Source of the DNA: Streptomyces fumigatiscleroticus
GTDB lineage: Bacteria > Actinomycetota > Actinomycetes > Streptomycetales > Streptomycetaceae
Reading direction: 5' to 3'
Length of the DNA: 64,000 bases
Assembly: GCF_014647975.1 (NCBI RefSeq)
Contig: NZ_BMQF01000005.1
Coordinates: 62,001-126,000, forward strand
Shown here piece after piece: positions 51,217 through 59,741 of this stretch. The first letter of the stretch is position 1. Every line of letters starts with the position of its first letter. The position numbers were made by a program, and so were the translations under genes. The notes below the pieces were generated by a model, which was not told the origin of the DNA, did not search any database, and was given only the letters and a program-made list of their open reading frames with translations.

Positions 51217-52737
51217 TTACAGGGGGGTGATCCGGAAGTGTGCGAAGGTGGCCGCGCCGGCGTGCCCCTGGCCGGCGGGCGCGAGCGCGAACAGGCCGAG
51301 CAGGGCGCCGACCCAGCGCCACGGGGTGGCGGCGAAGACCTGGCCGGAGGGGCGCAGACCCTCCCCGGTGTCGTAGGAGAAGCGGCAGCGGGCTCCGGCG
51401 CCGATCTCGATACGGAGCCGTGCCCGCCCCCCGGGGGCCGGCCGCGGATGGTCGGCGTCCCGTTCGGCGTCCGCGACCGGTTCGGCGAACCGGTGCACCA
51501 GGTGCACCTGGCCGTCCGCGCCCCGCTGGAGCCCGATCCAGCAGAAGGCGTCCCCGAGGACCGCCAGTCCGGCCCGGGCGCCCGGCTCCTCGCTGTCCAG
51601 CCGCAGCTCCACCTCGACGGCGGACGGCATACCGGGCAGCCGCTGGGTGAGCACGTTCGGCAGTCTGCGCAGGTCGTGCGCGTCGGCCGAGCGGACGCAG
51701 GCCAGCCGCAGCCCGTCGCCGGAGTGCTGGGTGGCCCAGCCGTCGCGGGGGTTGGCCGTCCACTGCCACTGGCGGCCGTACCGTCCGCCGGGGAAGTCGT
51801 CGTCCGTGGCGGGCGCGGCGGGCGGCTGGGGCGGCAGGGCGGGCCGCCGGTACTCGCTCACCGGGGCACCGTCGTCGCCCATCACCGGCCAGCCCTCCGC
51901 CGACCAGCGCATCGGCTGGAGGTGCACGACCCGCCCGTAGGCGCCGCGCTGCTGGAAGTGCAGAAACCAGTCCTCGCCGGACGGGGTGCGCACCCAGCCG
52001 CCCTGGTGCGGCCCGTTGACGTCGGTGTCCTTCTGCTCCAGGACGACCCTCTCCTCGTACGGCCCGAAGAAGCCGCGTGAGCGGAAGGCGCCCTGCCAGC
52101 CGGTCTCCACGCTCCCGGCCGGGGCGAGGATCCAGAACCAGCCGTCGTGCCGGTAGAGCTTGGGGCCCTCCAGGGTGAACCAGCCGGGGATGCGGTCGGC
52201 GTCGACGATCACTTTGCCCTCGTCGAGCAGGGCGGTGCCGTCGGGGCGCATCCGGTGGCCGGTGAGGCGGTTCTTGATGCCGGAGCGGGACCGGGCCCAG
52301 GCGTGCACGAGGTACGCCTCGCCGGTCTCCTCGTCCCACAGGGGGCAGGGGTCGATCAGGCCCTTGCCCTCCTTCACCAGGTGCGGGCGGGTCCACGGGC
52401 CGCGGATCCCCGGGGCGTTGACCTGGAAGATGCCCTGGTCGGGATCGCCCCAGAAGATCCAGAAGCGGTCGTCGTGGTGCCGGAGGGACGGGGCCCACAC
52501 ACCGCAGTCGTGGCGCGGGGTCGCGAACACGGCCTCCGGCTCCAGGCGGTCCAGGGCATGGCCGACCAGGGTCCAGTCGACCAGGTCCCGGGAGTGCAGC
52601 AGCGGCAGGCCGGGGACGCGGCCGAAGCTGGAGGCGGTCAGGTAGTAGTCGTCGCCGACGCGGATCACGTCCGGGTCGGACCAGTCGGCGTTCAGGACCG
52701 GGTTGCGGTAGGTCTCCAGCGTCGTCTCCGTGGTCAC
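51217..52737 (-). CDS. Intracellular GH43 glycosidase (beta-xylosidase/arabinofuranosidase-like)
   Basis: A 506-residue protein without signal peptide. The N-terminal GH43 propeller has NPVLNADWSDPDVIRVGDDYYLTASSF (catalytic base Asp), CGVWAPSLRHHDDRFWIFWGDPD and FTLEGPKLYRHDGWFW (acid Glu region). The C-terminal beta-sandwich (about 310-506, starting DDDFPGGRYGRQWQW) is the GH43-associated domain. It should hydrolyse imported oligosaccharides. The GTG start at 52737 overlaps the stop of the DUF6807-like gene. Confidence 0.9.
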   Translation of the reverse strand: MTTETTLETYRNPVLNADWSDPDVIRVGDDYYLTASSFGRVPGLPLLHSRDLVDWTLVGHALDRLEPEAVFATPRHDCGVWAPSLRHHDDRFWIFWGDPDQGIFQVNAPGIRGPWTRPHLVKEGKGLIDPCPLWDEETGEAYLVHAWARSRSGIKNRLTGHRMRPDGTALLDEGKVIVDADRIPGWFTLEGPKLYRHDGWFWILAPAGSVETGWQGAFRSRGFFGPYEERVVLEQKDTDVNGPHQGGWVRTPSGEDWFLHFQQRGAYGRVVHLQPMRWSAEGWPVMGDDGAPVSEYRRPALPPQPPAAPATDDDFPGGRYGRQWQWTANPRDGWATQHSGDGLRLACVRSADAHDLRRLPNVLTQRLPGMPSAVEVELRLDSEEPGARAGLAVLGDAFCWIGLQRGADGQVHLVHRFAEPVADAERDADHPRPAPGGRARLRIEIGAGARCRFSYDTGEGLRPSGQVFAATPWRWVGALLGLFALAPAGQGHAGAATFAHFRITPL

Positions 52738-53579
52738 AGGCTCACCGCCTTGCGCACCAGGGCCGCGGCCCCGTCCCGGCCCAGCCGCCCGTCGGCGACG
52801 ACGGTGACGATCCGGCGCACGACGGTGTCGCCGGGCGCGATCGGCAGCCGTTCGTCATGGGCGAGGGAGGAACCGACGCCCGGGTACTCGCCGGTGCGCA
52901 CGAACCACGGATCCTTCCGGGTCCGGTCGGTGGCCCCGGCGAAGACCAGCGTCCAGTCCGCGCCGGCGAGCGCCAGCCAGTCGGCGCACCAGCCGTGCAC
53001 CTCGGCCTCGCCCTCGGCACCGGCGGTGAAGACCTCCGGTACGGCGTCCTCCTTGCGGGCCCGCCAGAAGAAGCCGCCGTAGGCCGCGCCGGGGCGCCCG
53101 TTGGTGGCCGGGCTGCCGATCGACAGCGGCTCCGGCGTGACGTTGGTGAGGGAGAAGGTGAAGTCCAGCGCCCAGGCGGTGTCGGTGAGCCCGGTGGCGG
53201 CGACGGTACGGCGCTCGCGCAGCAGCTCGCCGCCGGCGGCCGTCCAGCGCAGCTGGGCCACGAAGCCGTCGGGGTCGCGGAGCTGGAAGCCGGCGTGCCG
53301 CTGGACACCGTGGTTGTCCAGTTCGGTCGGCCCCTGATCGCGGACGAAGGTGCGTCCGCCCCAGAAGTTGTGCCCCTCGACGTCGGGAACGGCGACACCG
53401 ACGCCGAGGTGGTGAAGGTGGTCGGCGGGGGCCAGCTCGGTGACCGCCGTGCCGGCCAGGGTGGTGACGGGGTGCAGATACGGGCGCGGGGAGAGCCGGG
53501 CGGGCAGCTCGGGCCGGACGACGTACCGGGCGACCGGCCGGCCCGCCACCCGCAGCACCACGCTGTCGTCGCCGGTCAT
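52734..53579 (-). CDS. DUF6807/PmoA-like protein
   Basis: A 281-residue soluble protein resembling the family called methane oxygenase PmoA or DUF6807, often found beside Gfo/Idh/MocA dehydrogenases in sugar loci. Conserved text: RPYLHPVTTLAGTAVTELAPADHLHHLGVGVAVPDVEGHNFWGGRTFVRDQGP near 30-80, with several histidines, and SPATNGRPGAAYGGFFWRARK near 155. The biochemical role is not known. It overlaps both neighbours by 4 bp, so it is translationally coupled to the oxidoreductase and GH43 genes. Confidence 0.8.
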   Translation of the reverse strand: MTGDDSVVLRVAGRPVARYVVRPELPARLSPRPYLHPVTTLAGTAVTELAPADHLHHLGVGVAVPDVEGHNFWGGRTFVRDQGPTELDNHGVQRHAGFQLRDPDGFVAQLRWTAAGGELLRERRTVAATGLTDTAWALDFTFSLTNVTPEPLSIGSPATNGRPGAAYGGFFWRARKEDAVPEVFTAGAEGEAEVHGWCADWLALAGADWTLVFAGATDRTRKDPWFVRTGEYPGVGSSLAHDERLPIAPGDTVVRRIVTVVADGRLGRDGAAALVRKAVSL

Positions 53580-54760
53580 CGGGTGCTCACCTCTTTCGGC
53601 AGGTGGTCGGCGGCGGGCGTCCAGGGGGCGCCCAGCTCGGAGTAGAGGGCGAGGGTGTCGGCGGCGGCCGCGACCAGTGCGTCGACGCCGGGCACCACCC
53701 TGCGGTTCTCCTCGGGGACGCGGTGCCAGACCGCGTCGGGCAGCGCCACCGGGTCGGGGGCCTGCCGGATCGCCTCCACCACCTCCATGAAGGCGCCCGT
53801 GCTCTCCGGCGGGACCAGCAGCCCGGCGCCCTCGGTGAGGTGCGCGACGAGGTTGGCCAGCAGGTCGGTGCGGCCGTACTCGAACTCCTCCGGGCCGTGG
53901 TCGGCGCGCTGGAGCAGGACGCGGTCCTGCTTGTACCAGAAGGTGATCCGGCCGCGGCTGCCGTGCACCAGGACGTACGGCTCTCCGGGGTGCTCGGCGC
54001 ACAGGGTGGCGGCGACGGTGACCCGGTGGCCCTGGGCGGTGGTGACCCGGACGCAGGAGGTGTCGTCGGACTCGATGTCGTTGGCGCGCAGCAGCTCGGT
54101 CTCGATGCCGGTGACGTCCTCGGCGCGGGTGCTGCCGCCGAGCGCGAGGGCGGTGGCGACGGCGTGCGCGAGGGGGTTGGTCAGCGCGCCGTCGATCACG
54201 TCGGCGCCGTTCAGCCGCCGTCGGCCCGCCCAGGGCGCGCGCCGGAAGTAGGCCTCGTCACGGGCCCAGGCGCCGCCCCCGCCGAGTCCGGTCAGCTCGC
54301 CGATCGCGCCCTCGGCGACCAGCTCGCGGATGGCCGGCACGGCGTGCGAGCCCAGCGACTGGAAGCCGATCTGGCAGGCGACGCCGGCCCGGGCGATCCC
54401 GTCGGCCATCCGGCGGAACTCGGCGTAGGAGGGCGCGGGCGGCTTCTCCAGCAGCAGGTGCACACCCCGGGCGGCGGCCGTGAGCGCGAGGTCGGTGTGG
54501 GTGGGGATCGGCGTGCAGATCACGGCGATCCGGGCGCCGGTGGCGTCCAGCAGGGCGCCGAAGTCGGCCGACTGCTCGGGGGGTTCGCCGCCGAACTCCT
54601 CCTCGGTCAGCGGGGTCAGCTCGCAGATGCCGGCCAGCCTGACCAGGCCCGCGGCCTGGAGCCGGCGGATGTTGTCGACGTGCCAGCGGCCGTGGCCGCG
54701 GGCGCCGGCGAGGACGATCGGTACGGGAGTGGTCACGGGTTCGCTCACCGGTGGGGTCAT
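53576..54760 (-). CDS. Gfo/Idh/MocA-family oxidoreductase
   Basis: A 394-residue NAD(P)-dependent dehydrogenase. The Rossmann domain starts VPIVLAGARGHGRWHVDNIRRL near 13. CTPIPTHTDLALTAAARGVHLLLEKPPAPS near 83-112 carries the EKP lysine. The C-terminal domain includes DVIDGALTNPLAHAVATALALGG near 188 with the catalytic-type histidine. It probably oxidises or reduces a pectin-derived sugar; the substrate is unknown. The ATG at 54760 overlaps the stop of the PL1 gene. Confidence 0.87.
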   Translation of the reverse strand: MTPPVSEPVTTPVPIVLAGARGHGRWHVDNIRRLQAAGLVRLAGICELTPLTEEEFGGEPPEQSADFGALLDATGARIAVICTPIPTHTDLALTAAARGVHLLLEKPPAPSYAEFRRMADGIARAGVACQIGFQSLGSHAVPAIRELVAEGAIGELTGLGGGGAWARDEAYFRRAPWAGRRRLNGADVIDGALTNPLAHAVATALALGGSTRAEDVTGIETELLRANDIESDDTSCVRVTTAQGHRVTVAATLCAEHPGEPYVLVHGSRGRITFWYKQDRVLLQRADHGPEEFEYGRTDLLANLVAHLTEGAGLLVPPESTGAFMEVVEAIRQAPDPVALPDAVWHRVPEENRRVVPGVDALVAAAADTLALYSELGAPWTPAADHLPKEVSTR

Positions 54761-56070
54761 CGGATCCTCCCCGCGCCCGCGCCGCGCGCCACCTCGCGGT
54801 CGGCCCGTGCGGCGCTGTCCACCGTTCCGTGCAGGGCGGGCGTCCAGCCGACGTCGGCGGTCAGGTCGCGTTCGCTGCCGGAGTTGTAGGAGTTGTAGAT
54901 CGCCAGCAGGTCGACCGGATAGCCGTTGAAGAGGGTGCCGGTCTGGTGCAGGGCGCTGCCGTTCCAGCTCTTGACCAGGTCGGCCGCCTCGACGTGGGAG
55001 GGCGTGGTGAAGGCGTTGTTCTCGGCGTACACGCCCGACTCGGTGGAGACGCCGAGCGAGTAGCGGTACTCCGAGCCCTCCGGGACGACGTAGCGGTTGT
55101 TGTAGACGTGCACCTGGCCGAAGCGGACGCGCGGGGCGCGCTGGACGACGGAGGTGAACTCGTTGTGGTGCAGGGTGACCCGGAGCCTGCCGCGGTCGCC
55201 GGTGGCCGAGTCGCTGTTTCCGATCAGCATCGCCTTGTCGTGGTCGGCGAACCGGCTCCAGGAGACGGTGACCAGGTCGGAGCCGCCGGTGATGTCCAGC
55301 AGGCCGTCGTGGCGCAGATAGTTGCGGGCGAAGTGGGTGGGCTCCTCCGCGTCCGGGTGGCTCTGGTCGGAGGCCGTGATGTGGTCGACCCAGACATGGG
55401 TGGCGCCGGACAGCCAGAGGGTGTCGTAGGCCGACTTCCAGTCGCCGAGGCCGCCGGTGTTGGGCTGCCAGACGGGGAAGCAGTCGTAGGCGTCGCGGAG
55501 TTCGAGATTGCGGACGATCACGTTGTCCGCGTTCTTGACCTGGAGGCTGGCGCCCTTCAGGACGGCCGAGGAGCCGAGGCCGACGATCGTGGTGTTGGAG
55601 CCGACCTCCAGCTCGATCCGCTCGGCCTGCCGGGCGGCGGAGGCCTGACGGGCCTCCTCCTGTTCGCCGCTGGGCTTGGCCGCGCCCCAGGTACGGGGGT
55701 CGTAGGCGGCCAGGTACTTCTTCGGGCTGTAGCCGCCGGTGGTGTAGTCCGCGCAGTCCAGGTGGTCGCCGTCGTCGTCGGTGTTGGCGTCGATGGTCCC
55801 GGCGATTTTGATGATCTTGGGGGTGTCGCTGCCGCCGTCCAGGGCGCGGACCAGACCGGCCCGGTCGGTGACCGTGTGGACATGGGCGTCGTCGGCCGCG
55901 GCGCCGCCGGTGGTGCCGCCGTCCGCGGCGGCCCAGCCGTCGTCCGCGGCGAGGGTGTCGCGGCTGATGTCCCGGGCCTCGGCGTGGGCGGGGACGCAGA
56001 GCAGGCCGAGAAGGCCGAGCGCGACGGCGAGCCGGCGGGCTCGCGTCCTGGTTCTCGTCCGTGTGCTCAT
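54757..56070 (-). CDS. Secreted pectate lyase, PL1 (second)
   Basis: A 437-residue PL1 lyase with an arginine-rich start (STRTRTRTRARR) and signal ALGLLGLLCVPAHA. Motifs parallel the PL1 at 45333-46664: DDGWAAADGGTTGGAAADDAHVHTV, LSGATHVWVDHITASDQSHPD, ADHDKAMLIGNSDSATGDRGRLRVTLHHNEF and RAPRVRFGQVHVYNNRY. Both end in RGAGAGRIR or RGAGAGRLR, so they are paralogues. Unusually, it is encoded between ABC permease genes and the oxidoreductase with 4-bp overlaps on both sides. Confidence 0.94.
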   Translation of the reverse strand: MSTRTRTRTRARRLAVALGLLGLLCVPAHAEARDISRDTLAADDGWAAADGGTTGGAAADDAHVHTVTDRAGLVRALDGGSDTPKIIKIAGTIDANTDDDGDHLDCADYTTGGYSPKKYLAAYDPRTWGAAKPSGEQEEARQASAARQAERIELEVGSNTTIVGLGSSAVLKGASLQVKNADNVIVRNLELRDAYDCFPVWQPNTGGLGDWKSAYDTLWLSGATHVWVDHITASDQSHPDAEEPTHFARNYLRHDGLLDITGGSDLVTVSWSRFADHDKAMLIGNSDSATGDRGRLRVTLHHNEFTSVVQRAPRVRFGQVHVYNNRYVVPEGSEYRYSLGVSTESGVYAENNAFTTPSHVEAADLVKSWNGSALHQTGTLFNGYPVDLLAIYNSYNSGSERDLTADVGWTPALHGTVDSAARADREVARGAGAGRIR

Positions 56071-56963
56071 CCCTTGACCGCCCCCGCGCTGAAGCCGGTG
56101 ATCAGCCACTTCTGGATGAAGGCGAACACGATCACCACGGGGACGGCGGCGATGATGCCGCCCGCGGCCAGCGCGCCCAGGTCGACGCTGTCCGCGCTCA
56201 TCAGGGTGTTGAGGCCGACCGGGATGGTCTGCTTGTCCGGGTTGTTGAGGAACATCAGGGCGAACAGGAAGTGGTTCCAGGAGTGGACGAAGGCGAAGGA
56301 GCCGACGGCGATCAGACCGGGCCGCAGCAGCGGCAGGACGACGACCCGGAAGGCCCGCATCCGGTTGCATCCGTCGACCCAGGCGGCCTCCTCCAGGGAG
56401 TACGGCACGTTCTTGATGAAGTTGCTGATCAGGATCATCGACAGCGGCAGCTGGAAGACCGTCTCGGCGATGATCACGCTGCCCAGCGAGTTGATCATCT
56501 GGATATTGGCGAAGATCTCGAACAGCGGGACCAGCAGCAGCGCGCCCGGGACGAACTGCGAGCAGAGCAGGGCCAGCATGAACCCGCGCTTGATCTTGAA
56601 GTCGAACCGGGCGAGGGCGTAGCCGCCGGCCAGCGCGACGACCGTCGTCATCACCAGGGTGGCGACACCGACCAGCACGCTGTTGCCGAAGTAGGTGCCG
56701 AAGTCGCGCTCCGTCCAGACCTTCTCGAAGTGGTCGAACGTGACCGGCCAGGGCACCAGCGAGGTGGAGCCGGCCGGGCGCAGCGCGAAGAGCAGGATCC
56801 AGTAGAACGGGATCAGCGTGAAGAGCAGGTAGACGGAGAGCGGCAGATAGATCTGCCAGCGCGGGACCTCGTCCCAGGAGCGGCGGTGCTTGGCCGGCCG
56901 GGGCGGTTCGGGAGCGACGCGCGCCGGGGCGGGGGCGGCCGGGGTGGCCTCCTTGGTGATCAC
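56067..56963 (-). CDS. Carbohydrate ABC transporter permease (MalG type)
   Basis: A 298-residue inner-membrane permease with six hydrophobic segments and a proline-rich cytoplasmic N-terminus (PAAPAPARVAPEPPRPAK). The EAA loop is SLEEAAWVDGCNRMRAFRVVVLPLLRP near 200. The C-terminus ITGFSAGAVKG is typical of MalG-type subunits. The GTG start overlaps the stop of the other permease. It should import pectic or arabinan oligosaccharides with the binding protein at 47624-48988. Confidence 0.93.
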   Translation of the reverse strand: MITKEATPAAPAPARVAPEPPRPAKHRRSWDEVPRWQIYLPLSVYLLFTLIPFYWILLFALRPAGSTSLVPWPVTFDHFEKVWTERDFGTYFGNSVLVGVATLVMTTVVALAGGYALARFDFKIKRGFMLALLCSQFVPGALLLVPLFEIFANIQMINSLGSVIIAETVFQLPLSMILISNFIKNVPYSLEEAAWVDGCNRMRAFRVVVLPLLRPGLIAVGSFAFVHSWNHFLFALMFLNNPDKQTIPVGLNTLMSADSVDLGALAAGGIIAAVPVVIVFAFIQKWLITGFSAGAVKG

Positions 56964-57895
56964 TTGCTCTCGCCTCCGAACTTGCTCAGCCGCAGATAGA
57001 CCATGGAGCAGAAGAGCAGGACCACGAAGGCGACCGTCGTCAGGGCCGACGCGTAACCGAAGTCATGGGCGTCGACGCTGGTGTTGGCGATGTAGAGGGG
57101 AAGGGTCGTGGTCTCGCCCGCGGGTCCGCCGCCGGTCAGCGTGTAGAGCAGGTCGACGTTGTTGAACTCCCACACCGCGCGCAGCAGCGTGGACAGGACG
57201 ATGGCATCCTTCAGGTGCGGCAGCGTAATGTGCCAGAACTGTTTGAGACGGCTCGCGCCGTCGACCTCCGCGGCCTCGTACAGGTCCTTCGAGACGGACT
57301 GGAGGTCGGCGAGGATGAGGATCGCGAAGAAGGGCACGCCGCGCCAGAGGTCGGCGACGATCGCCGCCGGGAACACGGTGGTGGTGTCCGACAGCCAGCT
57401 GGTGCCGTAGTCGCCGATGCCCATGTCCGCGAGGTAACGGGTGATGCCCGTCTGGGAGTTGTAGAGCAGCACCCAGATCGCGGAGGTCAGCACGCCGGAG
57501 ACGGCCCACGGGGAGAACACCAGCGCGCGTCCCAGCGCCCGGCCCACGAAGGTCTGGTTGACGATCAGGGCCAGCGCGAGCCCCAACAGCAGCTGGAGCC
57601 CGACCTCGACCAAGACCCACTTGGCGCTGAAGACCAGGGTGTCCCAGAACTGCGGGTCGTCGGTGAAGATACGGACGAAGTTGTCGAAGCCCGCGTAGCC
57701 GTTCCGCCACGGCTTGGTGGGGTTGTAGTTCTGCAGGCCGTAGTAGAAGACACTGATCACCGGGTAGGCGATGAAGCCCAGCATCAGCAGGGCGGCCGGG
57801 GCGATCAGCAGGTACGGCAGCCTGCGCGGCGTGGCGGAGGCACGGCGCCGCCGGGGTGGCGCGGGCGGTTTCGCCACGGCTGCGGCTTGGGCCAT
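56960..57895 (-). CDS. Carbohydrate ABC transporter permease (MalF type)
   Basis: A 311-residue permease with six hydrophobic segments; the EAA loop is DLYEAAEVDGASRLKQFWHITLPHLK near 205. NVDLLYTLTGGGPAGETTTLPLYIAN near 250 is characteristic of sugar permeases. It is the first gene of the operon permease-permease-PL1-oxidoreductase-DUF6807-GH43. A palindromic site lies 55 bp upstream. No ATP-binding gene is present, so a shared MsiK-type ATPase encoded elsewhere is expected. Confidence 0.93.
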   Translation of the reverse strand: MAQAAAVAKPPAPPRRRRASATPRRLPYLLIAPAALLMLGFIAYPVISVFYYGLQNYNPTKPWRNGYAGFDNFVRIFTDDPQFWDTLVFSAKWVLVEVGLQLLLGLALALIVNQTFVGRALGRALVFSPWAVSGVLTSAIWVLLYNSQTGITRYLADMGIGDYGTSWLSDTTTVFPAAIVADLWRGVPFFAILILADLQSVSKDLYEAAEVDGASRLKQFWHITLPHLKDAIVLSTLLRAVWEFNNVDLLYTLTGGGPAGETTTLPLYIANTSVDAHDFGYASALTTVAFVVLLFCSMVYLRLSKFGGESK

Positions 57896-57950
57896 GACTG
57901 TTCTCCGTTCTAGTGCGTCTGCGTGCGTCGTGCGGTCTCGTTGCGGGGTG

Positions 57951-57958
57951 AAGCGCTT
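57951..57958. promoter_or_regulatory. AAGCGCTT palindrome upstream of the sugar permease operon
   Basis: GTGAAGCGCTTTC holds an 8-bp perfect palindrome extended by G/C flanks, 56-63 bp upstream of the permease ATG in the 103-bp gap after the dehydratase gene. The shape resembles LacI-family operators. Confidence 0.55.
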
Positions 57959-57998
57959 TCCCCGGGTACCGGGGTGTGCGGGGTCCTACAGGTGCGGT

Positions 57999-59741
57999 TC
58001 AGCCCGCGTACGGGTCCGGCACCTGGCCCGGGCGGGCCAGGAACTCGAAGTCGCAGCCGGTGTCGGCCTGGGTGATCTGGTCGGAGTAGAGGGCGCCGTA
58101 ACCGCGCTCGTACCGCACGGGCGGCGGCGTCCAGGCGGCCCTGCGGCGCGCCAGTTCCTCGTCGTCCACGTTGAGGTTCAGGGTGCGCGCCTCGACGTCC
58201 AGGGTGATGCTGTCGCCGGTGCGGGCCAGGGCGAGCGGGCCGCCGACGTACGACTCGGGCGCCACGTGCAGCACGCACGCGCCGTAGCTGGTGCCGCTCA
58301 TCCGGGCGTCGGAGATCCGCACCATGTCCCGCACACCCTGCTTGAGCAGGTGGTCGGGGATGGGCAGCATCCCGTACTCGGGCATGCCCGGGCCGCCCTT
58401 GGGGCCGGCGTTGCGCAGCACCAGCACGCTGTCGGCGGTGATGTTCAGCGACGGGTCGTTGATGGTCCGCTGCATCGTCCTGTAGTCGTCGAAGACGACC
58501 GCGGGGCCGGTGTGCTTGAGCAGGTGCGGCTCGGCGGCGATGTGCTTGATGACGGCGCCGTCCGGGCAGAGGTTGCCGCGCAGGACGGCGACGCCGCCCT
58601 CGTCGGCGACCGGGTTGTCCCGGGGCCGGATCACGTCGTCGTTGTGCACCCGCGCGCCGGCCAGCTGTTCGCGCATCGTGTCGTGGGAGACGGTGGGCCG
58701 CTCCAGGTGCAGCAGGTCCGGGATCCGGGAGAGGAACCCGGGCAGGCCGCCCGCGAAGTGGAAGTCCTCCATCAGGTACGTCTGTCCGCCCGGCCGTACG
58801 TTGGCCAGCACCGGCACCGTGCGGGCGATGCGGTCGAAGTCGTCCAGGGTGAGCCGCACGCCCGCGCGGCCCGCCATGGCGATCAGATGGATCACGGCGT
58901 TGGTGGAGCCGCCGAGGCCGAGGACGGTCGTCACGGCGTCCTCGAACGCCTCCGCGGTGAGGATGTCGGACAGCTTGCGGTCCTTGTGGACCAGTTCCAC
59001 GATGCGCAGGCCGGCCGCGGCGGCCATCCGGTCGTGCCCGGAGTCGACGGCCGGGATGCTGGAGGCGCCCGGGACCGTCACGCCGAGCGCCTCGGCGGCG
59101 GCGGTCAGGGTGGAGGCCGTGCCCATCGTCATGCAGTGGCCGGGCGAGCGGGCCAGGCCGCTCTCCAGCTCCTGCATCTCGCAGTCGCCGATCAGGCCGG
59201 CCCGCTTGTCGTCCCAGTACTTCCACATGTCGGTGCCGGAGCCGAGGACCTCGTTGCGCCAGTGCCCGGGGAGCATCGGCCCGGCGGGCACGAAGACGGC
59301 GGGCAGGTCGACGGAGGCGGCGCCCATCAGCAGCGCGGGCGTGGACTTGTCGCAGCCGCCCATCAGCACGGCCCCGTCGACCGGATAGGAGCGCAGCAGC
59401 TCCTCGGTCTCCATCGCGAGCATGTTGCGGTAGAGCATCGGGGTCGGCTTCTGGAAGGTCTCGCTGAGGGTGGAGACCGGGAACTCCAGCGGGAAGCCGC
59501 CCGCCTGCCACACCCCGCGCTTCACGGCCTGGGCGCGGTCGCGCAGGTGGACGTGGCAGGGGTTGATGTCGGACCAGGTGTTGAGGATGGCGATGACCGG
59601 CTTGCCCAGGTGCTCCTCGGGCAGATAGCCGAGCTGGCGGGTGCGGGCGCGGTGGCTGAAGGAGCGCAGCCCGTCGGTGCCGTACCACTGGTGGCTGCGG
59701 AGCTCCTCGGGGCGCTTGCCGGTGCTGCTCCGCCCGCTCAT
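57999..59741 (-). CDS. IlvD/Edd-family sugar-acid dehydratase, L-arabinonate dehydratase-like
   Basis: A 580-residue iron-sulfur dehydratase. Candidate cluster cysteines are C62 (INPCHVH), C130 (MGGCDKS) and C203 (PGHCMTMG). Their spacing equals that I recall for Rhizobium L-arabinonate dehydratase. Further motifs are GLGGSTNAVIHLIAMAGRAG and the C-terminal VRISDARMSGTSYG. It should convert L-arabinonate (or another aldonate) to the 2-keto-3-deoxy acid. The ATG at 59741 overlaps the stop of the DapA-like gene. Branched-chain amino-acid dihydroxyacid dehydratase is less likely from context and the NPCH pattern. Confidence 0.85.
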   Translation of the reverse strand: MSGRSSTGKRPEELRSHQWYGTDGLRSFSHRARTRQLGYLPEEHLGKPVIAILNTWSDINPCHVHLRDRAQAVKRGVWQAGGFPLEFPVSTLSETFQKPTPMLYRNMLAMETEELLRSYPVDGAVLMGGCDKSTPALLMGAASVDLPAVFVPAGPMLPGHWRNEVLGSGTDMWKYWDDKRAGLIGDCEMQELESGLARSPGHCMTMGTASTLTAAAEALGVTVPGASSIPAVDSGHDRMAAAAGLRIVELVHKDRKLSDILTAEAFEDAVTTVLGLGGSTNAVIHLIAMAGRAGVRLTLDDFDRIARTVPVLANVRPGGQTYLMEDFHFAGGLPGFLSRIPDLLHLERPTVSHDTMREQLAGARVHNDDVIRPRDNPVADEGGVAVLRGNLCPDGAVIKHIAAEPHLLKHTGPAVVFDDYRTMQRTINDPSLNITADSVLVLRNAGPKGGPGMPEYGMLPIPDHLLKQGVRDMVRISDARMSGTSYGACVLHVAPESYVGGPLALARTGDSITLDVEARTLNLNVDDEELARRRAAWTPPPVRYERGYGALYSDQITQADTGCDFEFLARPGQVPDPYAG

